This document shows, in pieces, positions 21,581 through 32,421 of a stretch of DNA of 64,000 nt (its first letter is position 1; every line of letters begins with the position of its first letter). The stretch spans positions 1 to 64,000 of the forward strand of contig JBBHKE010003004.1 in assembly GCA_037447655.1 (NCBI GenBank), given 5' to 3'. This stretch comes from Zygnema cylindricum (lineage: Eukaryota; Streptophyta; Zygnematophyceae; Zygnematales; Zygnemataceae). Below the pieces are notes generated by a model. The model was given only the letters and a program-made list of their open reading frames with translations. It searched no databases and was not told where the DNA came from. The position numbers and the translations under genes were made by a program.

Positions 21581-22590
21581 ACAACTCTGAAATTATTTCT
21601 AAGTCTTGAGGCTTCCTCTCACAAAATATAGAGAGGACTAAAGCTTTCAAAAAAAACAAAGTCTTTAGGATAATATTTGCCCTTGCTACTTTCCCACTAA
21701 ATAAATGCCACCCAATCAGACAAATATCCTGACAAACCTCACCCTTGTGAGGGCTCAACTCCCCTCAGTTAAACGCAAAAAGAATCTTTGTATTTGCTCC
21801 CTTAAGCAACTAGTTGTGTCTGACCAAATAAGTCATATTCATACATAAAGAGGCGACCCCAAAATCTTACTAAGTCTTAATTCCTAGATCCCTCTGTAAA
21901 CCCCCTACTACTGATGTACCAAACAAATTCAAAGAGTGTCCAGTACAAGAAGGTACAGATGTCGGTGTACTACTTGTACGGCCATGGTACGACATGGCTA
22001 TCCCGCTGCCTCCTTTAAAATCCGGAGCCATGGTTCCTCTCCCTATGATCTTCGCTATCCATTAACATCCTGCCACGTATCATCCGCTGATGTCGCCTCT
22101 ATAAACCGCCAAATGTTCACTCCAGTATAGCGCCTCTCATGTGAGCCGTCCGATCCGAAACTGACATTTAATTTCGTTTGTTCACGTAAATGTTATTTCG
22201 TTCATTCGTGCGTCCCAATTTATTTCTTGCGCCTGATCTAGTTCAATGTACTCTCCGATTTGTAATCTTTTTAAATGGAAAATGTCCATGAGTATATCGT
22301 TATATACGTATCATACCCCAGGTGTGTAACGCTTCATCAAAGACCTAATGGATACGACGGACGTCTACTCTAAATGGCGGTCACCTTGTAGGACCTATGA
22401 ACAAATCCTCGTGTGACTACCTACCTTTTGCAAGGGGTTACTTCTTTCATCTGTCTCCTTGTCAGTGTAAGGCATCCATGGTTGTCTCAAGTGTTGAGTT
22501 ACTACGACAAGTGTGAGGACTCAAGAAAAACTAGCAAAGCCTGGCGGAAGTATAAATATAGAAAACACCTTTTTAAACAACGTCATCATC
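21581..22590 (-). repeat. Reverse-strand copia LTR
   Basis: It aligns in reverse with the LTR of element F. It carries the CCTCAC/GTGAGG hairpin near 21737, the AACT/AGTT hairpin next to it, and six GTAC words between 21910 and 21995. The head region (GGCATCCATGG, CGACAAGTGTGAGGAC) is near 22470-22525. No gag-pol of the same element adjoins it, so it may be a solo or truncated LTR. Boundaries are approximate. Confidence 0.6.
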
Positions 22591-22599
22591 GAACTTAGA

Positions 22600-22860
22600 A
22601 TATACTTCATGTCGTCGTCTAGTGCTTTTCAACCCACGGCCAGGTGAAGAAAGGTCATCCTCAAACTTATTTTTATCACACATCGACGATGTGTTTTGAA
22701 TCAACGTGTCATGGTTAAACAAATAAGAACACATATTTGCACGTGTCGATTTTTTTTAGATTTTTAAATTGATTTCAAACGACGAGGAAAAGTACAGGAT
22801 TCACTTTGTTTTGACCGTTTGCATTTTGTACGACGTACACCGTGAATCGGTATTGGCGTA
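22600..22860. repeat. Dispersed repeat copy (empty-site relative of element B flanks)
   Basis: The left part (GTGCTTTTCAACC ... CGATGTGTTTTG) resembles the left flank of element B at about 47840-47933. The right part (TAAACAAATAAGAACACATAT and following) resembles the sequence right of B at 61424-61530. It looks like another copy of the repeat into which B inserted. Confidence 0.55.
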
Positions 22861-23260
22861 ATGGACGCTATTTAAGGTACCTTTTTTTTTCCCCAAATTC
22901 TTAAACAGCATAAATTATTCTGTTTTTTCTTTTACGCCATTTAGGGTTCTTTTCCAATTTTTGTCATCTAAATAGAGTGTTGTACGGTTGGTGTCAGACC
23001 GTACAAAAATGTACCTTTTTAAGTGAGAAAGTATAATTAATGGGTTTTAGTAACCACGGACGCATGAGAATGTGCGCTCTAAAAAGGGGATACAATCGGG
23101 CTGTCAAAAATCCCGTTCGCACATATTCGTCCGGCAACCGCGTTTCGACGGTGTGAACGTACGATTTGTGTACGATTTGTCAGATTTTTAATAGAGCTTA
23201 TATTAGTGTAAACAAGTTTGGGGCGGGTGTTTTAATTTTTTTTTAAATCCAAATTAGTAT

Positions 23261-23995
23261 AAGGGTGGCGTTCCATCAGGAAATTCTGTAAACGTACGGT
23301 CAACATTACAGAGTGCTACATTTTGATCAGTGTACTATCGCGCAGTCTGTAATCCACGTGTACAAATAAGAGTGGTTCTACGTAACATAAGATCGTATTT
23401 GAAAATCGTCAATTATTTTTTCCACCGACCAACTTCAACTCGAAATCGTCATTTGCATACACGTGTGGACCAGGGTATCGTACCACACAAATTTTGTACT
23501 TTTTGCAAATGCTTGTCAGACGCCAGCTCATTATTTTTAGGGTTTCGGCTTTTTCGCGTGCCGCATGAGCGTTTCCACAAATAGTGTGAAGAATGGCCGG
23601 TAACAAAAATAATGCAACGAAAGTTCGTTACGAGATCACTTTCGTGATTTCCGTTGAATTTCTGAATGCATATATCATGTGCGAAATATTTCGATTTCGG
23701 TTGGTTGCTGTCTTGACACGTACATTCATTATCCAAGGTGTCGCGGCTCAATTTTTTCTGTAAATGGTGATGTACCTCCTCGAGGTACATCACCATTTAC
23801 AGACACTTTGGAAGCAAATGCTTCGCGAAAAACTATCCAACGGTCATTCTTTCCTCCCAGACCTTTGGAGAATATTGGCAAGATTCTCTGTGATGTTGTT
23901 CGCGTCTAAAAACAAAATAGCAAGTACGGAGTGGTACGGAGAGGCCCCGATTTCTGTAAAGAACCTCACTTTTCGTCTGATGGGACGCCACCCTT
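23261..23995. mobile_element. Inverted-repeat element with internal hairpin
   Basis: Ends AAGGGTGGCGTTCCATCAG (23261-23279) and CTGATGGGACGCCACCCTT (23977-23995) are inverted repeats with one mismatch. There is no transposase frame, so it is a non-autonomous element. Internal motifs (AATCCACGTGTAC, CACCGACCA, TTGCATACACGTG, AATGCTTCGCGAA, CAACGGTC) recur at 35800-36465 and 46240-47445. No clear target duplication. Confidence 0.7.
23757..23803. repeat. Perfect 22-bp inverted repeat with 3-nt loop
   Basis: The arms 23757-23778 and 23782-23803 are exact reverse complements separated by CTC. The core is GTACCTC-CTC-GAGGTAC. It lies within the inverted-repeat element, about 1.2 kb upstream of TFIIB. 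Confidence 0.95.
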
Positions 23996-23999
23996 AGAC

Positions 24000-25048
24000 G
24001 ATAACGCAAATTGTACTCTACAATCTTGCTATTTCTTCGTACCATTGCAACTCTAGCAGTACGGCGCTATTTTTAAAGGAAAACGACAGAGAAAAACCCG
24101 TACTTAGCCAAATGGGGCCGTACATTTACTTTGGCACATGGGAACACTGCCTTAAACGTGGCAACATGGTGGGCGTTACAAACCACCGGAGGAAATCCCG
24201 AAAATTGAAGGAAAAATTGGATACCTCTTTGTGTCACTTGGCGGGAAAATTATACTGGGGCGTCGGATGCATGCCTAAAATTGACTTGTAAAAGTTTACC
24301 CAAAAAATGTTCCTCGAAGTCTCAAATTGTACACTTTTCTGTACGGTTCTGGTTTTCGTGGTGTGCACTACCAATTCACGGCGTTCACACAGCAGCACTA
24401 TTCGTTTAGCGCACGGTATTCCCCGGTACTTTTCGCACTTTATAAATACATGTGAATTGTAAACTTTGCGAACTCCCGACGACATCCATCACCCCATCAT
24501 TCCGTCGCCCATCGTCCATCGACCCATCCATCATCCTCCATCCGGCATCACTGCCATGCGTCTCATGCGGCATCGCATCATGCCATATCGCATGAACGAC
24601 GAATTCGCGGCCACGAGGAGCCGAATGGTATAAGTAGGGCATTGCAACGAAGAAGAGCTTTCAAGCGCAAATTAGCCAACAACGCGCTAAGCTCCTTCCA
24701 GACCAGGAAGGCTGTCGCACGCTAAAACCACCGTGCGACGAAAGACAGAGGCAGAGGACGTGCCCAAGCCAGAGCTCGAGAGAGCGAGATCGAGAGAGAG
24801 GGAGTGGGACAGAGAGGGAAAGAGAGAACGAGAAAAAGAGAGAGAGGGAGAGAGAGAGAAGAAGAGAGAACGAGAGAAAGAGAGAGAAGGAGAGGAAGAG
24901 AGAGAGAGAGAGAGAGAGAGTTCTCGAGAGAGGGAGATTGTGAGAGAGGGAAAGAGAGCGAGAGAGAGAGCGAGAGGGAGAGAGAAAAACAAACTCAAGC
25001 GGATTTAAGCAGTCAGTCCGGGCTCCAAAGCAGGGATTTGGCGGCAAG
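24000..25048 (+). promoter_or_regulatory. TFIIB upstream region
   Basis: A TATAAATA box is at 24441-24448, a plausible core promoter, which would give a leader of more than 500 nt. The leader has a CCATC-rich stretch (24485-24560) and a long purine GAGAGA tract (about 24779-24990) just before the start codon. The transcription start is not determined. Confidence 0.4.
24779..24990 (+). repeat. GA-rich simple repeat in the leader
   Basis: An imperfect GAGAGA tract that lies in the probable 5' UTR of TFIIB. The long Arg/Glu and Ser/Leu frames in it are artefacts of the repeat. Confidence 0.9.
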
Positions 25049-28000
25049 ATGATGAAGCAGAAGTGTCCCGAGTGCAAGAAGTACACGGAGCTCGTGAGCG
25101 ACCATGCGGCCGGTGACCTAATTTGCTCGGAGTGCGGCCTTGTGCTGGAGGCCCACGCGGTGGACGAGACGTCCGAGTGGAGGACGTTCTCCAATGAGAG
25201 TGCCAATGACGATCCGGTGCGTGTGGGAGGGCCGCTGAATCCTCTGCTGACGGATGGAGGACTGACAACTGTCATCGCGAGGAGCAATGGACAGGAGATG
25301 CCCGGGAATGTGAGAGGATGGGCGAGTCGAGGGGCGAATCCAGACAGGAGTCTCATCAATGCGTTTAAAACGATTGGGAGTATGGCAGATAGGTGAGATG
25401 GAAAAGGTTTCTGGGACTTATGTTGTTGTTTTGTACGGACATCTGTTTTGTGCCAACTGTCATTGCTTTTCTCTCCACTCGCCCTCCCTCTTTATCCCTT
25501 CTGATTCTCACACTCTCTGTTTGCATGTCCATCCCTTCTCTACCTGTCACTCATTCGGGTGCATATGGCATTCCATATTTCAGCATTTCCTTTTTTGACC
25601 TTGTGGGTTCTACATTCCTTTCAATTTTGGAATGACAATCACCTTTTTGTGTCTCAATATGACAAGCTGCTTCCCGGGGTTGTGGGTGATAATGGGTTTC
25701 CACAGGGCTGGACTAGTTTCTACTATTAGGGTAAGGACACTCTATGCTCTTGCTTTAGGGACTCTACAGATAGTTTCAGTAGTTATCTTCTAGGTTTAAC
25801 GTTAACATCTCTGTTGTTGTGAGCAATTGTGAAACAAATGGGTTTCATGGGTTTTCTCCATCACATTTAGTGTTTGACATGGCGTTGAGCTCACCGTACA
25901 AGTTTCTTTCCTTTTCCTCTCAAAAAATGAAAACTTGAAAGTCGCCAGAAGGTTATAAGCTAAATTGCATAAGCTAGTAATAAGCATGCTTTTATCGCAT
26001 ACAACACAACACATTCCATATTGTTTCGATGTGGGCAATTTGCAATGTTACAAGGGCGTGACTGTTTTATTTGACTTCTAATCTTAGCCAATTGATGGAC
26101 CGTGAAGTCAATTAGGATAAGACCTGTACATACTTGTGCTCGTATTCACGTGGGTGAATTGTACAATTTTGAGCCATGGTCAAATAAAAGTATCAAACAG
26201 CCATTGATATCAATGTTCTTAGGAAATTCTGAAGGTGTGCGTCTTTGGTTCGACGTATCATTTGTGATGTATGTCTTTTTTGACCCATTTTACATTGAAC
26301 TTATCAGTCAGCTATCTTTGTGAACTTTCCAATTTGGGCCTGCAGGATCGAGCAAATGAAATTTATAAGAAAGTGGAGGATTTGAAGTCTATCCGCGGTC
26401 GAAGTCAAGATGCAATTCTAGCCGCATGTTTATATATTGCTTGTCGACAAGAGGATAAACCTCGTACTTTTAAAGGTTGACCTGCTTTTCCTCTTCCCTT
26501 AGCAATATCTTTGATCACAAGGGGTGGACATAAGTTAGGTGCCCATTCTTGTTTACTCGTAAATTTCATCAACCTAATTAAGTTTTCTAAAAGAGATTGA
26601 TTGAGTTACTTGGGCTATAAAGCTTACGCTTGCACGTGTTCCCTTTGTTTAAGGCCATCTTACTTTTGGAAAAGTCCTGAATGTTTTAAGCATGTGAGTT
26701 ACTGGACTTTTCTATTGAGCATGCAAGACCTTCATGTCATGTGAGTTACAAGTATACTGTTGTTTTATTGTTTCAACGTTGATAGTTGTCGTTATTTTAG
26801 TTTGTATCTTGACGACATTTGGCCTTAATTGACTCCCGTAGTTTTATCGGGGCGTGTAGAAATTGGAGCTGTGGCAAATAATGCTTCAAAAAAAGAGATT
26901 GGGCGAGCAACAAAGTTCATTGTGAAACAATTGGAAGCAGATATGGGAATGTCCATGGAAATGGGAGCCATTAACGCTGGAGATTTTATGGTATGTTCAA
27001 GACTCTGAAAAGGATTGATGAAATTTAACTCTTTGTCGCTATTAAAGTTACTTTCTGGGCGTGCATAAATTTCACTTCCCAACACAGGTTTTTGTCAATT
27101 ACAATAATTACATGAACAGAAAGCAAGCTGCCACGTCATCCTAGCATAAACTAGTAAATTGATGCTAATTGAACACTTATTACTAGAATTCTTCTGCTCT
27201 CGTAGTGATGAGCAATTGTAGTTTGCTGTCTCGATGGTCCGTACCCGGTTTGTTTGTTCTGTCGATTCCTGTTGAACTTTTTGTGGGAGACATATTTTAT
27301 GTATGTTGGTTTCCCGGTTTTTGAAGGGTCAAACCACAGAAGACATCATCGTGGAAAGGGAAGATTGTGAAGAGGGAGAGGGATGGAGACTAGAGAGAGA
27401 GAGAGGGCAGATAAATAGGAGAGAGAAAACTGAAAATCACGATTTAACAAAGTATAGGTAATTGAAATGTGGAGGAAGCTCCTGGAAGATGAACGATGTG
27501 TACACGGAGTCTCATTATGTTTCTCTATGGTGTTTTTTAAGCTTAATGTGAATTCTTGATTTTGTACCTTGAACCTCTCAAGCTCATCAAAGGACACAAG
27601 TTCGCCAGCAGCGAAACAGTAGTTGTATCAATATCAGATTATAGCTTGTGGTGTTTGTATATGCGAATGCGAGTCTTTGCTGCATCACCGCAGAAACGCC
27701 CAAACGGCGGATGTTTGAAGAAAACAGTTTTTTAAAAAGCTGCTTTGATTGTCTTTTTATTGAAACGTCCACGCAGAGGATGTTTGAAGAGCACAGTTTT
27801 TTGAAAAAGTTGATTGTCTTTTTGTCCTTCATCGAAATGTCCAAAAGGAGGATGGTTGAAGAGCACAGTTTTTTTATCAAGTCGCTTTGATTGTCTTTTT
27901 GTCCTTAGCCTGTGTGACTCGTATGGTGGGTGTCCAGCGGCGGTTCTGCTCTCATCTCCCAATGGACGCTGCGGCGGTTCGAGCCGCCATCGAGGTGGTG

Positions 28001-28781
28001 AAGAACACAGAGCAGCTCGATATCAGGTCAGGCTCTCGCTCTGGCTTCTACTTTCACTTCCGTTTTTGCATCTATCGTCCTTATCAGTTCGGTTATCTCA
28101 TTCTCACCATCAGTGTCAGGTTGAATTTTGCTGTCGTGTTTTCTCGGTTTGGTGATGACATCTTTGTCCTCTCATCTCATTTCTTCCACTTACAAGATAA
28201 TATGGAAGTTTATATCATATTCATCTATGAGCTATGGTGATGCAATTTGAAGTCTGAGCTTGAAGGAACCTGACGAGGACTTCTGTGCCATTGTTGTCAC
28301 GGATGACTTTTCAGAACCAGTCGAGCTCCAATTTCAAAAGCAGCCGCTTCCATTTACATGGTCACACAACTATGTGAGAAGAAAGTTTTGCCTCGCGGTG
28401 AGTTCTTCAGGCATCTTCACTATTGTTACCTTTGCAGACATGCTCGGGACTTCATTCCATAACTTCATTTCTTGTGTCAACCTTTCCATCCAACAACCCT
28501 CTGTTTAAAATCGGAGTTATCGGCAGATTTCTGTTGTTCCCCGTTTTCCCTTTGACCGTTCTTGAGAGAGCTACTGATTGTCCCTTGAGCACTTATACTT
28601 CATAAAACTTTTTAGTGAGTTCTTATTTTTGGTTGTGGTTTTTGTAGATATTTCAAGAGCTACTGGAGTCGCTGAAGGCACTATTCGAAACACATACAAA
28701 GATTTGCGACCTCATGCGGCAAAACTTGTACCGGCCTCTTTTGCAAAACCGGAGGATTTGGAAAAACTTTCAGCATCATAG
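25049..28781 (+). CDS. TFIIB: Transcription initiation factor IIB, seven exons
   Basis: TFIIB bridges TBP on the promoter and RNA polymerase II. Exons inferred from frame, GT/AG sites and family sequence are 25049-25392, 25706-25730, 26346-26475, 26860-26990, 27938-28026, 28321-28397 and 28648-28781. Together they give 930 nt and 309 residues, close to the roughly 312 of Arabidopsis TFIIB. The N-terminal zinc ribbon has C6, C9, C26 and C29. The B-reader/linker has DETSEWRTF. The first cyclin fold holds DRANEIYKK and [19 protein letters not shown]; the second holds [26 protein letters not shown] and [11 protein letters not shown]. All phases agree and no internal stop is seen. Exon 2 is only 25 nt. 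Exon 6 is the most diverged part. The start is the first ATG before the zinc ribbon (a second ATG follows directly). Confidence 0.93.
27693..27907 (+). repeat. Three tandem units of about 70 bp in TFIIB intron 4
   Basis: Units starting at 27693, 27762 and 27834 share GGATGTTTGAAGA, ACAGTTTTTT and TTGATTGTCTTTTT. The last unit abuts the pyrimidine-rich sequence before exon 5 at 27938. Confidence 0.85.
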
Positions 28782-28841
28782 ACCTGGGAGCATATTCAAA
28801 TGTTGAAGGGAAAATGCTCATTTCAATCGTGTTAATTTGTG

Positions 28842-28847
28842 AATAAA
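28842..28847 (+). terminator. Candidate polyadenylation signal of TFIIB
   Basis: AATAAA 60 bases after the stop codon. It is the only clear match nearby. Confidence 0.5.
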
Positions 28848-28859
28848 AAAAGGGTGGTT

Positions 28860-30535
28860 CTCAGGTATCATTCAGTTTATGAATTTTATTGTACATGCTG
28901 TTGTGTGAGATTAGATCACTTGTACAAGGATTAGTGCCACGTAAAATGTAGAAGATAGAAACGTTAACAATCTTTTATGTCCTCAAAGGTTAGTTTCTCG
29001 CCTTTTCCTCTCGGTAGTATAACTAGTGAGTGCCGGATTTGCCTCTAAAGGCGGATTTTAGTTTGTAATTTGGAGCCATTCTTAGCTCCTTCAACTTAAA
29101 AGTTGGTGCCAAAATTCGTGCATGGAGTGTCATCCTCTGAATGGGAATGGTTTTTAGTGTCATTTTGTCGTTAAAGGTCAAATGGAACTTTCAAACGGAT
29201 GCATATTGAACACATCCAAACCATACTAATATCGAGGAAAGAAAATTTCTGTTTGTTTTGGTTTTAGAGCCTATTAATTGTCTCTTAGCACTTGTCTGTA
29301 GATGAATCACACATGCTGGGTTTGAAGTCATCTTATGATGGTTTGCCAAATTGTGGTTGTTATCTTGGGATGTATGTGGTGATGTTCTATGTAAAGAATA
29401 ATTACGACTCTATTAAGAGAGCGTGATGGTAAACCATCAGAGTACATAAAAACGGAAAATAAAAGGAGAAACCAAAAGAGAAAAATTGTACGCGGATGGA
29501 AGCGAACTAAAAGGAAAGACAAAGCGAAAGAAACTACACGCATGCAAGGACAAGCTAACAAAAGACATTTAAAAGACCAGCAAACACAAAACCAACAACA
29601 AACAGTTGACCCAAAACTAAAACTCTTAACCAAAATTAAACAGAGCAAAGTAACTATAAAAAACAGCCCCTATAACCCCCAGGCTCGATAAATCACATCG
29701 AGAGAACTTCGACAATCCATAACGGCATTAAGCGATAGAATAGAAGCTCGACCTTGTCGCAACTCCACAAGGAAAAGCTGATAACGAAAGAAATAAGGAC
29801 ACAATCCTTATTCCTTGTAAAGGAAATCAATGCCCAGATGATCAACGGTCCATGAACCAGAAATAAGGACCGCTCTCTCAGAACTTTAAGATCCGAACCT
29901 ACGACCTTAGGATTGGGACTCCCGAACCTCAAGACCGGGACACCTTGCCCTAATGGGACCAGAATGCCTTGCCCTCTTAGACATCTTGTACTTCCGGGAA
30001 GTTTCGAGGGAATGGACCTACGGCCTCATTGGTTCTCTAGCCTTGTTGTTACTCTTGGGGCGGCGGTTCCGAGGTTAGGGAGTGTCACATTTTCCCACAT
30101 CATTTGAGACTAGGGATGTGGGAAAATCTCCGAACCATAGTAGTAAGGGTGCGGTTGAGATGGCTCCTTCTAAGGATCCAATGGACTTTACTGATCTCGT
30201 GGAAGAGATTCTCCTCCTTTCACGGAAAAGTGGAAGGCGATAGTTTCAGGCCTTTCTAGGGTTGGTCGGACTCAAGAGGGAAAGATTCCAGATGGCCAAA
30301 TAAAAAAAAAATAACAGCAATGCTAAAACCGAAAACTGAAACTGAAGAGGAAGAGAACGGTTCCTCGGAGCGAGTCCGAGCTTGAGACTGGAGAGAAGGT
30401 GGAGGTGAAAGCTTCGGAATAAGAACCCGCGGTCCTCGGCTACCCTTATTGTCAATCCGGAGGACGGGAGTTACCACCTTCTTCTACTCCTCCTTCCCTT
30501 TTTGAAACTGACACACCTGTCAACATCACTTTTAC
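28860..30535. other. Intergenic, nothing recognised
   Basis: Only short frames without known domains. A purine-rich stretch lies at 29390-29660. A 27-codon frame from ATG 30159 is not recognised. Confidence 0.4.
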
Positions 30536-30619
30536 ATCTTTCCAAAAATATTCACCGAGAATATTTTTAGGAAATTGATCTTTCCAAAAATATTCACCGA
30601 GAATATTTTTAGGAAACTG
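30536..30619. repeat. Two tandem 42-bp units, each a hairpin
   Basis: Units 30536-30577 and 30578-30619 differ by one base. Each contains CCAAAAATATTC and GAATATTTTTAGG around ACCGA, which can fold back. Confidence 0.85.
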
Positions 30620-32421
30620 ATCATGGCAGTGGCTATTTTGGTTGCGCACAGTCACTTACGTCACCTTGTCAAAGATTGTACGTTTTAAGTACACATTGGT
30701 ACAAGTAAAGTACCGTTAAGTTTAAACTTGACGGCCAGTCAGTTGAACATCTTTTGACTTTCAAAATATTTTTACAACTGGTTAAAATTTTGCCGCGCTT
30801 GCGAACGTCGACCGTCATAATAAAATCAACAATTCACACGGCCGGCGAAGGTTTACGGTAACAAAACTTCAGCAACCACATGTAAATAAAAGTGTTGCGC
30901 ACAGTAACTTTCCCACTGTACGTGAGCTCCACAGTGAGAGCACATGTTGGCTTTTAACTTACCGCAAAATTGAAATTTAATCGTGAATCGTAAATAGTGT
31001 AGCTTCATTTGGTCGCGGGTGACGGCTCGCATTTTTTTCATTTAGTTTGATACTTTTACGCGAGTCCGTTTTATTATGGTGTACAAAGTATTTTCTGTTT
31101 CGTGCGATTTAATTTATCCGTACAAGGCTTTTAGTACTTTAGTTTTGAGAGGTTTCATTTCGCGTCGTCCTTCAATTTGTGTTCCTTACAATAATGATGG
31201 GCAGAAAAGAAGACTAGTTTTTCCAAGTGATGCCTTCTGGATGTACCAACAGCCGATGTTTTGGTCCGAAATTGTGAGTGCTACACATGATCACTTCAAA
31301 GTGCAAAAGGTGTACACTCTATCAAGGGTTCTCATTCCAATTCTAGTAATCCTGGAAGGATCCCAAGTCACGACAGGAAACAGACATCTTGGTCTCCCAT
31401 ATTTGATGAGGGTTCGATTTAGCTTGAGAGTATTGTGTCAGTATACAACACCAGAAAGGACAGTATTGACATATCATGTTTTGAAATCTTGCATATATGT
31501 TTTCCGACAAACAAGTGTACTGGCGATCCATTGTCGTGTCAACATTTATTAAAGTGAATGGTAGACTTACTTATCACCGACATATGACGCTTCAGAAAAG
31601 TTCTCAGTTGGAAACACATGCACCTTCATAACACTAGGTAAATGAACCCACAACATAATTTAGTGCGGTTAGTTTTAATAAAGCGTCAACGCCATTAATT
31701 CACTACCTCTAACAGCGATGCGCGGTATATTCAACAAGCTTAGGTGGGGGTGCTTCCCAGTCAAGCATGTCGGAAGAGCTGTCTAATGGACATTTGATTC
31801 GAGGCGGCACAATGGCATTTCCGCCTCCGCCTATTCTCACAGCTGACGCCAATGCTAGAGAAAAGAGAAAAGAAGGCCGAAAAACAGACATTAAAAAATT
31901 ATCTCCTTTTAGAAAACAACCTTTCCTAAAAACTCGCGACGATAAACCATCGAGGCTATCCTTCCGAACATGTTGATGATGTGCCTAAAAAAGTGTTCGG
32001 GTCTTTATAATGTGTGAGTCTATAAATTAACTATTGAACGGAGTTCGAAAGTCTAAAACTTTGAAACGAAATTCTATCACATTTCACCAAAACCTTCCTA
32101 TTTTACGAACTTCAAAACGAAATTCAACAACAGTTCACCACAAATGTGTGCACTATCCTCCTGTGGGACGCCAGAGAAAAAGACGAATTTTGCACGAATC
32201 ATCCTTGCTTCACCATCATGGTGTCCATGAAAATTACATAAGATAAGCGTATATATACCAGCATAAAGACGTACGGTAAGAAATATTGGAACGCCAAAAA
32301 TGGTTGAAGATTGCACACGGTACAAATATCACGACCTTTTCGAGTGGAGCGTATTAGGAAAGCTATACATGATTTTTATACAAAGTCCCAAGTTTTGATC
32401 TGTAGTCCCAAGTTGTGAGCG
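30620..32421. other. Intergenic, no gene recognised
   Basis: There is an open frame at 31076-31552 (158 codons) and one at 31767-31976 (69 codons, proline-rich then basic). Neither resembles a family I know, and either could be an exon or chance. Words such as CAGCGATGCGCGGTATATTC near 31710 recur as decayed repeat debris at 34470, 36475 and 38120. Confidence 0.35.

Noticed and set aside
23261-23995. A target duplication for the first inverted-repeat element
   Set aside because: The bases outside the ends (TAT and AGA) do not match, so none is claimed.
24661-25359. Long minus-strand Ser/Leu frame and plus-strand Arg/Glu frames over the GA tract
   Set aside because: They arise from the GAGAGA repeat and from the antisense of TFIIB exon 1. 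They have no domain and start at non-ATG codons.
25393-28650. TFIIB as a pseudogene lacking two coding segments
   Set aside because: The obvious frames leave out the part before DRANEIYKK and the start of the second cyclin fold. Both were found as in-phase exons (25706-25730 and 28321-28397) with good splice sites, so the gene looks complete.
31076-31552. 158-codon frame as a gene
   Set aside because: No recognised family, no repeat of the frame elsewhere and no clear splice context; kept only as an intergenic remark.
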